Source: Paracoccaceae bacterium (GTDB lineage: Bacteria > Pseudomonadota > Alphaproteobacteria > Rhodobacterales > Rhodobacteraceae). Taken from it: DNA of 64,000 nucleotides. Location of the stretch: the NCBI GenBank assembly GCA_013214575.1, contig JABSSD010000217.1, forward strand, positions 30,039 to 94,038, in the 5' to 3' direction. This document shows positions 8,659 to 17,011 of this stretch, piece by piece. The translations under genes and the position numbers were made by a program. The notes below the pieces were generated by a model. That model made no database searches. It was not told where the DNA came from and worked only from the letters and a program-made list of their open reading frames with translations. Each line of letters starts with the position of its first letter. The first letter of the stretch is position 1.

Positions 8659-9860
8659 GCCAGAACCTCCTTGGGGCCGCCAATATGGCGATCGATTTCG
8701 CTAATTTGATCCTGGGTCAGCACAGATTCGATCTGACGCAAGCCGTCATAGAGCGCCGCCGCCGCCTCGTGCGCGTGGTCACTGCGCACCACCGCCCAGC
8801 GCCGCTCGTCGCGCAGCGCCTTGGCGGCGCGGGCCTTGCCAATGTTGGTGGCGACCCCATCGGCGCGCACCATCCCGCCCCGGCGCAGCAGCCGCAGCGT
8901 CAGCTTTTCATAGATCGGTTGGCCCTGAGCCAGCGCTAGCAGACCCTGGCGCAGGTGAACCCGGCGCTGGAACCTCAGATGCCGCAGCACCGCAGCCAGA
9001 ACGCCTCGGTTTGGCGCAAACAGCAGCGACAACAGGAACAGCGCAAAGCTCATCAGCACGATGATCGGCCCGGTGGGCAGGTTCGGCGCTGAGGCCGACA
9101 TCGCAGCGCCGACATAGGCCGACAGACCGCCCGCCAGCCCGGCCAGCAGCACCACATAATCCGAGCGTTCGGTCCAGAACCGCGCCGTCACCGCAGGGAT
9201 GATCAGCAGTGCCACGATCAGGATCAGCCCAACAACCTTCAGCCCCACCACGGTCACCGCCATCACCAGCCCCATCATCGCCATGTCGATCTTGCTGACC
9301 GGCAACCCACGGGCGGCGGCATATTCGGGATCAAAGGCCACCATGGTCATCGGGCGGCGGATCAGCAGGATCAGCAGCAGCGTCACCGCGCCGCCCACCG
9401 CGATCACCATCGCGTCCGCCCACAGCATGCCGGCGGTTGATCCCAGCAGGAACCCCTCGAGCCCGGCCTGTCGGCCCACCCCCAGAGTCTGGATCACCGT
9501 CAGCAACACGATGCCAAAGCCAAAGAACACCGACAACACCGAGCCAATCGCCGCATCCTCGGCCAGGCGGGTGTTGCGGGTCAGCCAGTTCAGGCACCAC
9601 AGCCCGGCACTGGCTGAAACCGCCGAGCCCAGCAGCAAGCCGATCAGATTGCGGCCATCACCGCCAAAGCTGGCCATCAGAATAAAGGCAATACAGACCC
9701 CCGGCAGGGTGGCATGCGAAATCGCATCACTCACCAAAGCCCGTTTGCGCAGAAATAGAAATGTGCCGGTGACCCCTGCGGAAATCCCCAGCAGGGTCGC
9801 ACCGATCGCCACCAGCGTGGCATTATAGCCAAGCTGCAACAGCAGAGCATCCATCAACAT
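8655..9860 (-). CDS. sitC: Manganese/iron ABC transporter permease SitC with C-terminal cytoplasmic extension
   Basis: 401 residues. Residues 1-285 are an ABC-3 permease with about eight membrane segments and family motifs (FLRKRALVSDAISHATLPG, LIVALLIIPAVTARF). About 110 further residues form a charged cytoplasmic tail (from HLRFQRRVHLRQG to the end) that looks like a diverged winged-helix plus helical domain of the DtxR metalloregulator type: LLRRGGMVRADGVATNIGKA, then ERRWAVVRSDHAHEAAAALYDGL. Such tails occur on some TroC-type permeases. The role of the tail is unknown; metal-dependent gating is a guess. It starts 5 bases after sitB. Confidence 0.88.
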   Translation of the reverse strand: MLMDALLLQLGYNATLVAIGATLLGISAGVTGTFLFLRKRALVSDAISHATLPGVCIAFILMASFGGDGRNLIGLLLGSAVSASAGLWCLNWLTRNTRLAEDAAIGSVLSVFFGFGIVLLTVIQTLGVGRQAGLEGFLLGSTAGMLWADAMVIAVGGAVTLLLILLIRRPMTMVAFDPEYAAARGLPVSKIDMAMMGLVMAVTVVGLKVVGLILIVALLIIPAVTARFWTERSDYVVLLAGLAGGLSAYVGAAMSASAPNLPTGPIIVLMSFALFLLSLLFAPNRGVLAAVLRHLRFQRRVHLRQGLLALAQGQPIYEKLTLRLLRRGGMVRADGVATNIGKARAAKALRDERRWAVVRSDHAHEAAAALYDGLRQIESVLTQDQISEIDRHIGGPKEVLA

Positions 9861-9865
9861 GTCGA

Positions 9866-10669
9866 CTACCCCAGCGCCAGGGCGAGCTGGTCCACCTGCG
9901 CCGTCGCCAGACGTCCGCCATAGGTGGCTTGCAGATTTGCCGCCGAGAAGCTGACCGCCACCGGTCCCTCGGCCACTTTGCGGGTGTTGATCAGGAATAC
10001 ATTGTCGAAATATTCCGCCACCGTCGCCAGATCGTGATGCACCACCACAACAGTTTTGCCCGCCGCGCGCAGGGTTTTCAGCACCCCGATAATGGCCTTC
10101 TCGGTGGCCGCATCCACCCCGGCAAAGGGTTCGTCCAGCAGATAGAGGTCAGCGCCCTGCGCCAGCGCCCGCGCCAGAAACACCCGTTGTTGCTGACCGC
10201 CAGACAATTGGCCAATCTGACGGCTGGCAAAGTCTCCCATGCCCACCTGGTCCAGACAGTCCATCGCGGTGGCCCGGTGGCTGGGCCGCAGCCGGCCCAG
10301 CAGGCCCAGCTCGCGGTACAGCCCCATCAGCACCACATCGATCACCCGGGTCGGGAAATCCCAGTCCACACTGGCACGTTGCGGCACATAGGCGATGCGC
10401 GCCCGCTGCGCCTCCAGCGGCTTGCCGAACACCTGAATTTGCCCGGACACCGCTGGCACAATGCCCAGCGCCGCCTTGAGCATAGTGGATTTTCCCGCGC
10501 CGTTCGGCCCGATAATCGCCGTCATCCTGCCCGCCTCGACGGTCATATCAACGGAAAACACCGCCGGCTTCTGCCCATATGAGACGGTGAGGCCGCGGAT
10601 CGCCAGAGGGCTGTTTGCCAGCTCCTGCTCTTGGCGCGCCTGGCCATTGTTACTTGCTAGATCCAACAT
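9866..10669 (-). CDS. sitB: Manganese/iron ABC transporter ATP-binding protein SitB
   Basis: 267 residues, a complete ABC ATPase: Walker A IGPNGAGKST (about 53-62), Q-loop region YVPQRASVDWDFP, signature LSGGQQQRVFLARAL, Walker B DLYLLDEPFAGVD and the switch His in VVVVHHDLATV. The QRASVDWDFP block is typical of the Mn/Zn/Fe chelate subfamily. It powers import through SitC and SitD on the cytoplasmic face. The gene starts 2 bases after the sitA stop codon and ends 5 bases before sitC, so sitABCD is clearly one operon. Confidence 0.93.
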   Translation of the reverse strand: MLDLASNNGQARQEQELANSPLAIRGLTVSYGQKPAVFSVDMTVEAGRMTAIIGPNGAGKSTMLKAALGIVPAVSGQIQVFGKPLEAQRARIAYVPQRASVDWDFPTRVIDVVLMGLYRELGLLGRLRPSHRATAMDCLDQVGMGDFASRQIGQLSGGQQQRVFLARALAQGADLYLLDEPFAGVDAATEKAIIGVLKTLRAAGKTVVVVHHDLATVAEYFDNVFLINTRKVAEGPVAVSFSAANLQATYGGRLATAQVDQLALALG

Positions 10670-10671
10670 CT

Positions 10672-11637
10672 TCAGGTCCCCGCCTCTAGTTTGCCAGCCA
10701 TACCGCGCTGCGGCACAACCCCACCCAACGCCTCGGCAATCGTGGAAATATTGTGGTCCAGCATGCCGATATAGCTGCCCTCGTAGCTGCCATCCGCCCC
10801 CATCGCATCCGAGAACAGCTCGCCGCCAACCCGGCCCTCGTGGCCCTGCGCCGCTGCCCCTTCGATCAGGGCCCGCATGGAGCGGTCCGAGACCGAGCTT
10901 TCGACAAACACCGCATCAATCTGACGATCCACCAACAGGTTGACCAATTCTCCGATACGGTTCAGGCCCGCCTCAGACTGGGTGGAAATACCCTGAATGC
11001 CCAGCACCTCAAACCCGTAAGTCCGACCAAAATAGCCAAAGGCATCATGGGCGGTGACCAGCACCTTATTGTTGTCCGGCACGGTCGCCAGCACCGCCTC
11101 GCCATATGCGATCAAGCGGTCCAGGTCGGCCAGGTGATCCGCAGCATTGGCCGCAAAGATCTCGGCGGCCTCTGGGCGCGCTTCGGTCAGGGCCTTTTGC
11201 ACCTCGACCACCACCAGTTTCCACAACACCGGAGTCATCCAGACGTGCGGGTCATATTTATCCGCATAGGTATCATGGCTGCGCAATATCTCCTTGGGCA
11301 GCCCTTCGGCCACCGCAACCACCTGCCGTTTGCGCGCCAGATCGTGAAAGAACTCACCCATCTGCGCCTCCAGGTACAGCCCATGCCACAGCACCAGATC
11401 AGCGCGGGTCATCGCCACGATGTCTGACCGGGTCTGACGATAGGCATGCGGGTCAACCCCCGGACCCATCAGCCCCCGCACCTGCACCAGGTCGCCGCCA
11501 ATCTGGCGCGCCGCATCGGCAATCATGCCGGTGGTGGCCACAATCTTCAGCGGCGCCTCGGCACGGGCCGCCGCCACCACCACTGGCAGTGACATCAAAA
11601 TCATCAAGCCCCTTAAGGCAATCTGGCGAATCCACAT
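10672..11637 (-). CDS. sitA: Manganese/iron ABC transporter substrate-binding protein SitA
   Basis: 321 residues with a signal peptide (MWIRQIALRGLMILMSLPVV, cleavage probably after AARA). It is a cluster A-I metal-binding protein: the metal ligands include His in GPGVDPHAYRQT, His in KYDPHVWMTP, Glu in FVESSVSDRS and Asp near the C-terminus (SYIGMLDHN). There is no His-rich loop, which argues against a zinc-specific ZnuA. It binds Mn2+ (or Fe2+) in the periplasm and delivers it to SitCD. ATG 11637 was chosen because AGAAGGA lies upstream and the signal peptide begins there. First gene of the operon. Confidence 0.92.
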   Translation of the reverse strand: MWIRQIALRGLMILMSLPVVVAAARAEAPLKIVATTGMIADAARQIGGDLVQVRGLMGPGVDPHAYRQTRSDIVAMTRADLVLWHGLYLEAQMGEFFHDLARKRQVVAVAEGLPKEILRSHDTYADKYDPHVWMTPVLWKLVVVEVQKALTEARPEAAEIFAANAADHLADLDRLIAYGEAVLATVPDNNKVLVTAHDAFGYFGRTYGFEVLGIQGISTQSEAGLNRIGELVNLLVDRQIDAVFVESSVSDRSMRALIEGAAAQGHEGRVGGELFSDAMGADGSYEGSYIGMLDHNISTIAEALGGVVPQRGMAGKLEAGT

Positions 11638-11670
11638 CGGAGAAGTCCTTCTGAGATATTTTCGGGGAAT

Positions 11671-11718
11671 ATGAGAATGATTCGCAACTAAGTCAACGCA
11701 ATTGCGACTTAGTCGCAA
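11671..11718 (-). promoter_or_regulatory. Two Fur/Mur-like palindromes upstream of sitA
   Basis: Box 1 (11671-11687, ATGAGAATGATTCGCAA) is an imperfect palindrome around a central base and resembles a Fur-type site. Box 2 (11702-11718, TTGCGACTTAGTCGCAA) is perfect apart from its central base. Both share the right arm TCGCAA, and box 2 also has the mirrored left arm TTGCGA. Their centres are 31 bases apart, about three helical turns, so two regulator dimers could bind the same face. They lie 34-81 bases upstream of the sitA start. Fur-family Mur is the known regulator of sit genes in alphaproteobacteria; binding here is inferred. They could also affect deoC on the other strand. Confidence 0.6.
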
Positions 11719-11833
11719 AAAGAGCTGATTTTTGTCCGTTCAGTCAAATTTACCGTGCGGAATGCGCGCCCCTTGCTTGCGCAACAGGCTGCAGTCATGC
11801 CACCGTTCCCCCCTGAGCTTTCGAGGACCCATG

Positions 11834-12823
11834 ATGGACAGTCAAACAGCAGAACGAACCGCGCAGTCGCCACAGGTGACCGAACCGCGCAATCCCGGCA
11901 TGGCGCTGGATCTGGACTGGGTGGCAGGCGTGCAGGCCAATACCTCGGCCATTGAACGGCGCGCCGCCAGCCTGCCCGGTCGGCGCAGTGTCAAAAAGGA
12001 CTATCAGGCCGCCTGGTTGCTAAAGGCAATCACCCTGATCGACCTGACCACCCTGTCCGGCGATGACACCGCAGGCCGGGTGCGCCGGCTCTGCGCCAAG
12101 GCACGCCAGCCGGTCCGCGCCGACTTGCTGGATGCGCTTGGCGTTGACGGCATCACCACCGGCGCGGTCTGCGTCTATCACGACATGATCGCGCCCGCCG
12201 TGCAGGCCCTGCAAGGGTCTGGCATTCCGGTCGCCGCCGTCTCCACCGGCTTTCCGGCTGGCCTGTCGCCGTTTCACCTGCGCCTGGCCGAAATCGAGGA
12301 AAGCGTCAAAGCCGGCGCCCAAGAGATCGACATCGTGATTTCCCGCCGCCATGTGCTGACCCAGAACTGGCAGGCGCTCTATGACGAAATGAAGGCCTTT
12401 CGCGCCGCCTGCGGCGAGGCCCATGTCAAGGCGATCCTCGCCACCGGAGAACTGGGCACCCTGCGCAACGTCGCCCGTGCCTCGCTGATCTGCATGATGG
12501 CGGGGGCTGATTTCATCAAGACCTCCACCGGCAAGGAAAGCACCAATGCCACCCTGCCGGTGTCGCTGGTGATGATCCGCGCCATCCGTGATTACTATGA
12601 CCGCACCGGCTACCGGATCGGCTACAAACCGGCCGGCGGTATCTCCAAGGCGAAGGATTCGCTGGTCTATCTGTCGCTGATCAAAGAGGAACTGGGCACC
12701 CGTTGGTTGATGCCGGACCTGTTCCGCTTTGGCGCCAGCTCGCTGCTCGGCGATATCGAACGCCAGCTGGAACACCATGTCACCGGCGCCTATTCGGCCG
12801 GCTACCGCCACCCAATGGCATAA
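11834..12823 (+). CDS. deoC: Deoxyribose-phosphate aldolase
   Basis: 329 residues, closer to the long (eukaryote-like) DERA form than to the short bacterial form. The Schiff-base lysine is in DFIKTSTGK (about 228) and the second catalytic lysine in GYKPAGGI (about 263); LIDLTTLSGDD begins the barrel and EIDIVISRRHVL carries the conserved Asp. It cleaves 2-deoxyribose-5-phosphate to glyceraldehyde-3-phosphate and acetaldehyde. Two adjacent ATGs (11831, 11834) follow GAGGA; the second has better spacing. An aldehyde dehydrogenase gene follows 84 bases downstream and probably oxidises the acetaldehyde. Confidence 0.93.
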   Translation: MDSQTAERTAQSPQVTEPRNPGMALDLDWVAGVQANTSAIERRAASLPGRRSVKKDYQAAWLLKAITLIDLTTLSGDDTAGRVRRLCAKARQPVRADLLDALGVDGITTGAVCVYHDMIAPAVQALQGSGIPVAAVSTGFPAGLSPFHLRLAEIEESVKAGAQEIDIVISRRHVLTQNWQALYDEMKAFRAACGEAHVKAILATGELGTLRNVARASLICMMAGADFIKTSTGKESTNATLPVSLVMIRAIRDYYDRTGYRIGYKPAGGISKAKDSLVYLSLIKEELGTRWLMPDLFRFGASSLLGDIERQLEHHVTGAYSAGYRHPMA

Positions 12824-12840
12824 CGCCGGTTCGGCTCTAA

Positions 12841-12884
12841 CCGGAATTTTCAAAAATTCCGGACCGTTTTCTCACAGAAAACGG
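12841..12884 (+). repeat. Two back-to-back stem-loops between deoC and the aldehyde dehydrogenase gene
   Basis: Stem 1 is CCGGAATTTT / AAAATTCCGG (12841-12862). Stem 2 is CCGTTTTCT / AGAAAACGG with loop CAC (12864-12884). One base separates them, and the downstream gene starts 23 bases after the second. No U-tract follows, so an RNA-processing or stability role is as likely as termination. Confidence 0.75.
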
Positions 12885-12907
12885 ATACAGGACAAAAGGT
12901 TAGAACA

Positions 12908-15244
12908 ATGACCGTTAAAGAGATTTTTGAAACCATGGACTATGGACCCGCCCCCGAAAGTGCCGTTGAGGCTCTGGCCTGGCTGGTCGATCAGGGCGAC
13001 CGCTTTGGTCACTTCATCAATGGGGCCTTTACCCCACCCGGCGACGGGTTTGACAGCCGCAACCCGGCCACCGGCGAGGTGCTGGCGACGCTGACCCAAG
13101 CCAGCCAGGCTGATGTCGAAAGTGCCGTCTCCGCCGCCCGCAAGGCGCAGCCAAAATGGCAGGCCCTGGGTGGGGCAGGTCGCGCCAAATATCTCTATGC
13201 ACTGGCCCGCCTGCTGCAGAAACACTCGCGCCTGTTTGCGGTGCTGGAAAGTCTCGACAACGGCAAGCCAATCCGCGAGGCGCGCGACGTCGATATCCCA
13301 CTGGCGCAGCGGCATTTCTATTATCACGCCGGCATGGCGCAACTGATGGACAGCGAGCTGCCCGACGTTCAGGCACTGGGAGTCTGCGGTCAGATCATCC
13401 CGTGGAACTTCCCGCTGCTGATGCTGTCGTGGAAAATCGCGCCCGCATTGGCGATGGGCAACACCGTGGTGCTGAAACCGGCGGAATACACCTCGCTGAC
13501 CGCCTTGCTGTTTGCCGACATCTGCCAACAGGCCGGCCTGCCCGCCGGGGTGGTCAACATCGTCACCGGTGATGGTGCCGTGGGCGAAATGATCGTCGCC
13601 GCCGAGGTCGACAAGATCGCCTTTACCGGCTCTACCTCGGTGGGCCGCCGCATCCGCGAGGCCACCGCAGGCTCCGGCAAGGGGCTCACTCTCGAGCTGG
13701 GCGGTAAATCCCCCTATATCGTCTTTGATGACGCCGACCTCGATTCGGCGATCGAAGGACTGGTGGATGCGATCTGGTTCAATCAGGGTCAGGTCTGCTG
13801 CGCCGGCTCGCGCCTGCTGGTGCAGGAGGGCATTTCCGAAGTGTTCCACGCCAAGCTGCGCGCCCGCATGGACAAGCTGCGCATCGGCAACCCACTGGAC
13901 AAATGTATCGACGTCGGCGCCATCGTCGACCCGGTGCAGCTGGAGACAATCAGCGCACTGGTCGCCGCCAACACCGCAGGCGAAATGTATCAACCGCAAA
14001 TCCAAATGCCCGAGACTGGCTGTTTCTACCCGCCAACCCTGATCGAAGGGCTGACCCCCTCTGACACCCTGATGCAGGAAGAGATCTTTGGCCCGGTGCT
14101 GGTCTCCTCCACCTTCCGCACCCCGGCAGAGGCGGTTGAGATGGCCAATAACAGTCGCTACGGTCTGGCCGCCACCCTCTGGAGCGAGAACATCAACCTG
14201 GCGCTGGATATCGCGCCAAAACTGGTGGCTGGCGTGGTCTGGATCAACGGCACCAATATGTTCGACGCCGCCGCCGGTTTTGGCGGCATGCGCGAAAGCG
14301 GCTTTGGACGCGAAGGCGGCTGGGAAGGACTCGGCGCCTATACCAAACCCATTGCCAAGGCCAAGCCGCTGGCTCTGATTGAGCCGTTCAAGGGAGAGGG
14401 CGCTGCAGTCGACCCGCTGGACCGCACCGCCAAAATCTATGTCGGCGGCAAACAGGCCCGCCCCGACAGTGGCTACTCGCAAGCCATCTATGGCAAATCC
14501 GGTGCTTTGCTGGGCCAGGTCGGTCTGGCCAGCCGCAAGGATGTCCGCAACGCAGTCGAGGCAGCATCCGGTGCCAAATCCTGGGCCAAAACCACCGGCC
14601 ACCTGCGGGCTCAGATCCTGTATTACATCGGTGAAAACCTCTCGGCGCGCGCCGCAGAGTTCGCCCAGCGCATTGACGCCATGACCGGGGAAAAAGGCGG
14701 CAAGGCCGAGGTTGAGACCTCGATCCAGCGCCTGTTCACCGCCGCCGCCTGGGCCGACAAATACGACGGTCAGCTGCACAATGTGCCGATCCGTGGCGTC
14801 GCTCTGGCGATGAAGGAACCCACCGGGGTGATTGGCGCGCTCTGCGCCGACGAAGCGCCGCTGCTAGGGCTGGTCTCAGTGATGGCCCCGGCCATTGCCA
14901 TGGGCAACCGGGTGGTCCTGGCCGCCTCGCAGCCGTTCCCGCTGGCGGCCACCGATTTCTACCAGGTGCTGGACACCTCGGACGTGCCCGCCGGTGTGGT
15001 CAACATCCTGACCGGCAGTCACACCGATATCGCCAAGCCATTGGCCATGCACCTGAACGTGGATGCGCTGTGGAGCTTTTCCTCCAGCCCCCTGTCCGCA
15101 TCCATCGAGACCGCCTCCGCCGGCAATCTGAAACGCACCTGGGTCAACAACGGCCAGACCACCGACTGGTCGCAGGACCACAGCAAGCGCTTCCTGCAGG
15201 CGGCAACCGAGGTCAAAAACACTTGGGTGCCCTACGGCGAGTAG
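12908..15244 (+). CDS. Double-length aldehyde dehydrogenase, second half degenerate
   Basis: 778 residues against about 480 for an ordinary ALDH. Residues 20-490 form a complete enzyme: IIPWNFPLLMLSWKIAPALA, GSTSVGRRI, catalytic Glu in LTLELGGKSPY (about 262), catalytic Cys in NQGQVCCAGSR (about 297) and GGMRESGFGREGG. Residues 510-778 repeat the first part of the fold (GVIGALCADEAPLLGLVSVMAPAIAMGN, VPAGVVNILTG) but stop where the catalytic Glu and Cys would come, so this half should be inactive. Directly downstream of deoC, it most likely oxidises acetaldehyde or another deoxyribose-derived aldehyde with NAD(P). The role of the partial second domain is unknown; oligomer assembly is one possibility. 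Confidence 0.85.
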   Translation: MTVKEIFETMDYGPAPESAVEALAWLVDQGDRFGHFINGAFTPPGDGFDSRNPATGEVLATLTQASQADVESAVSAARKAQPKWQALGGAGRAKYLYALARLLQKHSRLFAVLESLDNGKPIREARDVDIPLAQRHFYYHAGMAQLMDSELPDVQALGVCGQIIPWNFPLLMLSWKIAPALAMGNTVVLKPAEYTSLTALLFADICQQAGLPAGVVNIVTGDGAVGEMIVAAEVDKIAFTGSTSVGRRIREATAGSGKGLTLELGGKSPYIVFDDADLDSAIEGLVDAIWFNQGQVCCAGSRLLVQEGISEVFHAKLRARMDKLRIGNPLDKCIDVGAIVDPVQLETISALVAANTAGEMYQPQIQMPETGCFYPPTLIEGLTPSDTLMQEEIFGPVLVSSTFRTPAEAVEMANNSRYGLAATLWSENINLALDIAPKLVAGVVWINGTNMFDAAAGFGGMRESGFGREGGWEGLGAYTKPIAKAKPLALIEPFKGEGAAVDPLDRTAKIYVGGKQARPDSGYSQAIYGKSGALLGQVGLASRKDVRNAVEAASGAKSWAKTTGHLRAQILYYIGENLSARAAEFAQRIDAMTGEKGGKAEVETSIQRLFTAAAWADKYDGQLHNVPIRGVALAMKEPTGVIGALCADEAPLLGLVSVMAPAIAMGNRVVLAASQPFPLAATDFYQVLDTSDVPAGVVNILTGSHTDIAKPLAMHLNVDALWSFSSSPLSASIETASAGNLKRTWVNNGQTTDWSQDHSKRFLQAATEVKNTWVPYGE

Positions 15245-15288
15245 GCCCGCCCAGCTAGGTCTGCAGACAGGCCTTCTGCGGGATCGTT

Positions 15289-15333
15289 TTCATCTGGCTG
15301 AAAATATCCCGGGGGTGTGGGGGCTGGCCCCCA
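15289..15333 (+). repeat. Dispersed 3'-flank repeat, copy 2
   Basis: Starts 44 bases after the aldehyde dehydrogenase stop codon. It carries TTCATCTGGCTGAAAATATC, then CCGGGGG, and ends with the perfect dyad GGGGGCTGGCCCCC. Closest to copy 1 at 2301. Confidence 0.75.
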
Positions 15334-15354
15334 CCCTGCCCCTAAAAATCGGCC

Positions 15355-15546
15355 TCAAAAATCAATGGCGATGCCCTTTTTCTCCCAATCGCCATAGCGC
15401 ACCGGGTCCAGACCATCGCGGCCACCCAGCTCTTTGGGCGGTGGCGCCTTGGCCGCCGCCGCTTTGCGGCGCTGTTCCGCCTCACTCAGGGCGCGCATGG
15501 CCGCTGCTGGCAGATCCGTTTTGTCGCTTTCAGTTTGATCACTCAT
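15355..15546 (-). CDS. DUF1674 protein, succinate dehydrogenase assembly factor 4-like
   Basis: 63 residues. The C-terminal block KELGGRDGLDPVRYGDWEKK, closing with GIAIDF, is the hallmark of the SDHAF4 family (E-x-GG-x-x-G-x-(D/E)-P-x-R-(Y/F)-G-D-W-x-x-x-G). In mitochondria SDHAF4 binds flavinylated SdhA and promotes its assembly with SdhB; the alphaproteobacterial homologue is expected to do the same in the cytoplasm. The N-terminus is charged and low-complexity (QRRKAAAAKAPPP). Start ATG 15546 is preceded by AAAGGAACCCGCG. It is divergent from rsmB and not near any sdh gene in this window. Confidence 0.88.
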   Translation of the reverse strand: MSDQTESDKTDLPAAAMRALSEAEQRRKAAAAKAPPPKELGGRDGLDPVRYGDWEKKGIAIDF

Positions 15547-15632
15547 CGCGGGTTCCTTTATGCTGAACCCATGATATACGCCCCTGTCTCGCGGGAACAA
15601 CCCGCATGCCGCACCCGCTTTAGGAGCTGACC

Positions 15633-16919
15633 ATGTCCAAACCCACCACCCAATCGGCAACTCAGGCGCGCCGCAGCGCCATCTACTTGCTGGATCAGGT
15701 GCTTGGCGAAGGGCGGCTGCTGCCCGAAATTCTCGCCGCCGGGACCCTGGACACGCTGCCCCCCGAAGAGCGGGCGCGGGCGCAGCGACTGGCGACACAG
15801 ACCCTGCGCGGGCTGGAACGCGCCGACCGGCTGCTAAAAAAGCACCTGCGCAAAAAGACCCCGCTGACGGTGCATAATGCGCTGCGGCTGGGCACCGTCG
15901 AGCTGTGCCAGGGGGCCGCCGCCCACGGGGTGGTGCATTCGATGGTCGAAATCATCTCCAAACACAAACGCCACGGCAAGCTTAAGGGGCTGGTCAACGC
16001 GGTGCTGCGCAAGATGGCCGACGAAGGCCCGGCCGGATGGGCAGAGCTGCGGGTGCCGCGGCTGCCCAAATGGCTGCGCAGCCCATTGTCCCAGGCTTGG
16101 GGAAACGAGGCGATGGCGGCGATGGAGCAGGCCCATTTCAACGGCGCTCCGCTGGATATCAGCGCCAAACCCGGCACCGATCTGACCGATCTGATCCATT
16201 TGAACGGCACCACCCTGCCCACCGGCTCAGTCAGGCTGGCCACCGCCGGGCAAGTTTCGGCGCTGCCCGGATTTGACGATGGCACCTGGTGGGTACAGGA
16301 CGCCGCGGCGGCGCTGCCGGCCCAGGTGCTGAACCTGCAACCGGGCGAATCGGTGCTGGACCTCTGCGCCGCCCCCGGCGGCAAGACGCTGCAAATGGCG
16401 GCAGTCGGCGCAAAAGTCACCGCAGTTGATATTTCCAAGGGGCGGATGGCGCGGCTGCAGGAAAACCTGACCCGCACCGATCTGGTGGCCTCGGTTGTAG
16501 TGGGCGACGCGCTGGAGCAGCAGGGCCAATATGATGCGGTGCTGCTCGACGCGCCCTGCTCGGCCACCGGCACCATTCGCCGCCACCCCGACCTGCCCTA
16601 TGCCAAGGACGGCAGTGAGTTCGGCCCGCTGATCGAGTTGCAGGCGCGGATGCTGGCCCATGCCTGGAGCCTGGTGAAACCCGGCGGACGACTGCTGTAC
16701 TGCACCTGTTCGCTACTGCCAGACGAGGGCGAATGCCAGGTTGAGGAGGCGCTGGAGATGTTCGCCGATATGACAGTGGACCGCGACGCGCTGGCTCTGC
16801 CCGGTGTTGAGGCCGCCTGGATCACCAGCGAGGGCGGGTTGCGGCTGCGCCCCGATTACTGGGCCGATCAAGGTGGCATGGACGGGTTTTACATGGCCTG
16901 CCTGCGCAAAGCCGCCTGA
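15633..16919 (+). CDS. rsmB: 16S rRNA (cytosine-967-C5)-methyltransferase RsmB
   Basis: 428 residues. Residues 1-140 form a NusB-like RNA-binding domain (ARRSAIYLLDQVLGEG, RAQRLATQTLRG, HSMVEIISKHKRHG). The methyltransferase domain has the SAM loop VLDLCAAPGGKTLQMA (about 245), the first conserved Cys in LLDAPCSATGTIRRHPDL (about 309) and the catalytic Cys in YCTCSLLPDEGE (about 356). It methylates C967 of 16S rRNA. RBS TAGGAGCTGACC precedes the ATG. First gene of a run continuing with the heparinase-like gene, purH and lspA. Confidence 0.93.
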   Translation: MSKPTTQSATQARRSAIYLLDQVLGEGRLLPEILAAGTLDTLPPEERARAQRLATQTLRGLERADRLLKKHLRKKTPLTVHNALRLGTVELCQGAAAHGVVHSMVEIISKHKRHGKLKGLVNAVLRKMADEGPAGWAELRVPRLPKWLRSPLSQAWGNEAMAAMEQAHFNGAPLDISAKPGTDLTDLIHLNGTTLPTGSVRLATAGQVSALPGFDDGTWWVQDAAAALPAQVLNLQPGESVLDLCAAPGGKTLQMAAVGAKVTAVDISKGRMARLQENLTRTDLVASVVVGDALEQQGQYDAVLLDAPCSATGTIRRHPDLPYAKDGSEFGPLIELQARMLAHAWSLVKPGGRLLYCTCSLLPDEGECQVEEALEMFADMTVDRDALALPGVEAAWITSEGGLRLRPDYWADQGGMDGFYMACLRKAA

Positions 16920-17011
16920 GTTCAGCCGACCTCGGTATTCACCGGTGACTTGCGACAGCGCCCGCGTTATGCTCCGGCCGAAACGCCAGCAGAGCGTATG
17001 AGGCAGAGAGC

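Noticed and set aside
7447..8709. Plus-strand frame of 420 codons rich in His, Arg and Gln
   Set aside because: Antisense shadow of mutL and sitD caused by GC-rich codon use; no domain pattern.
12872..14779. Minus-strand frame of 635 codons over the aldehyde dehydrogenase
   Set aside because: Mirror of a clear ALDH coding frame; its protein has no recognisable motif.
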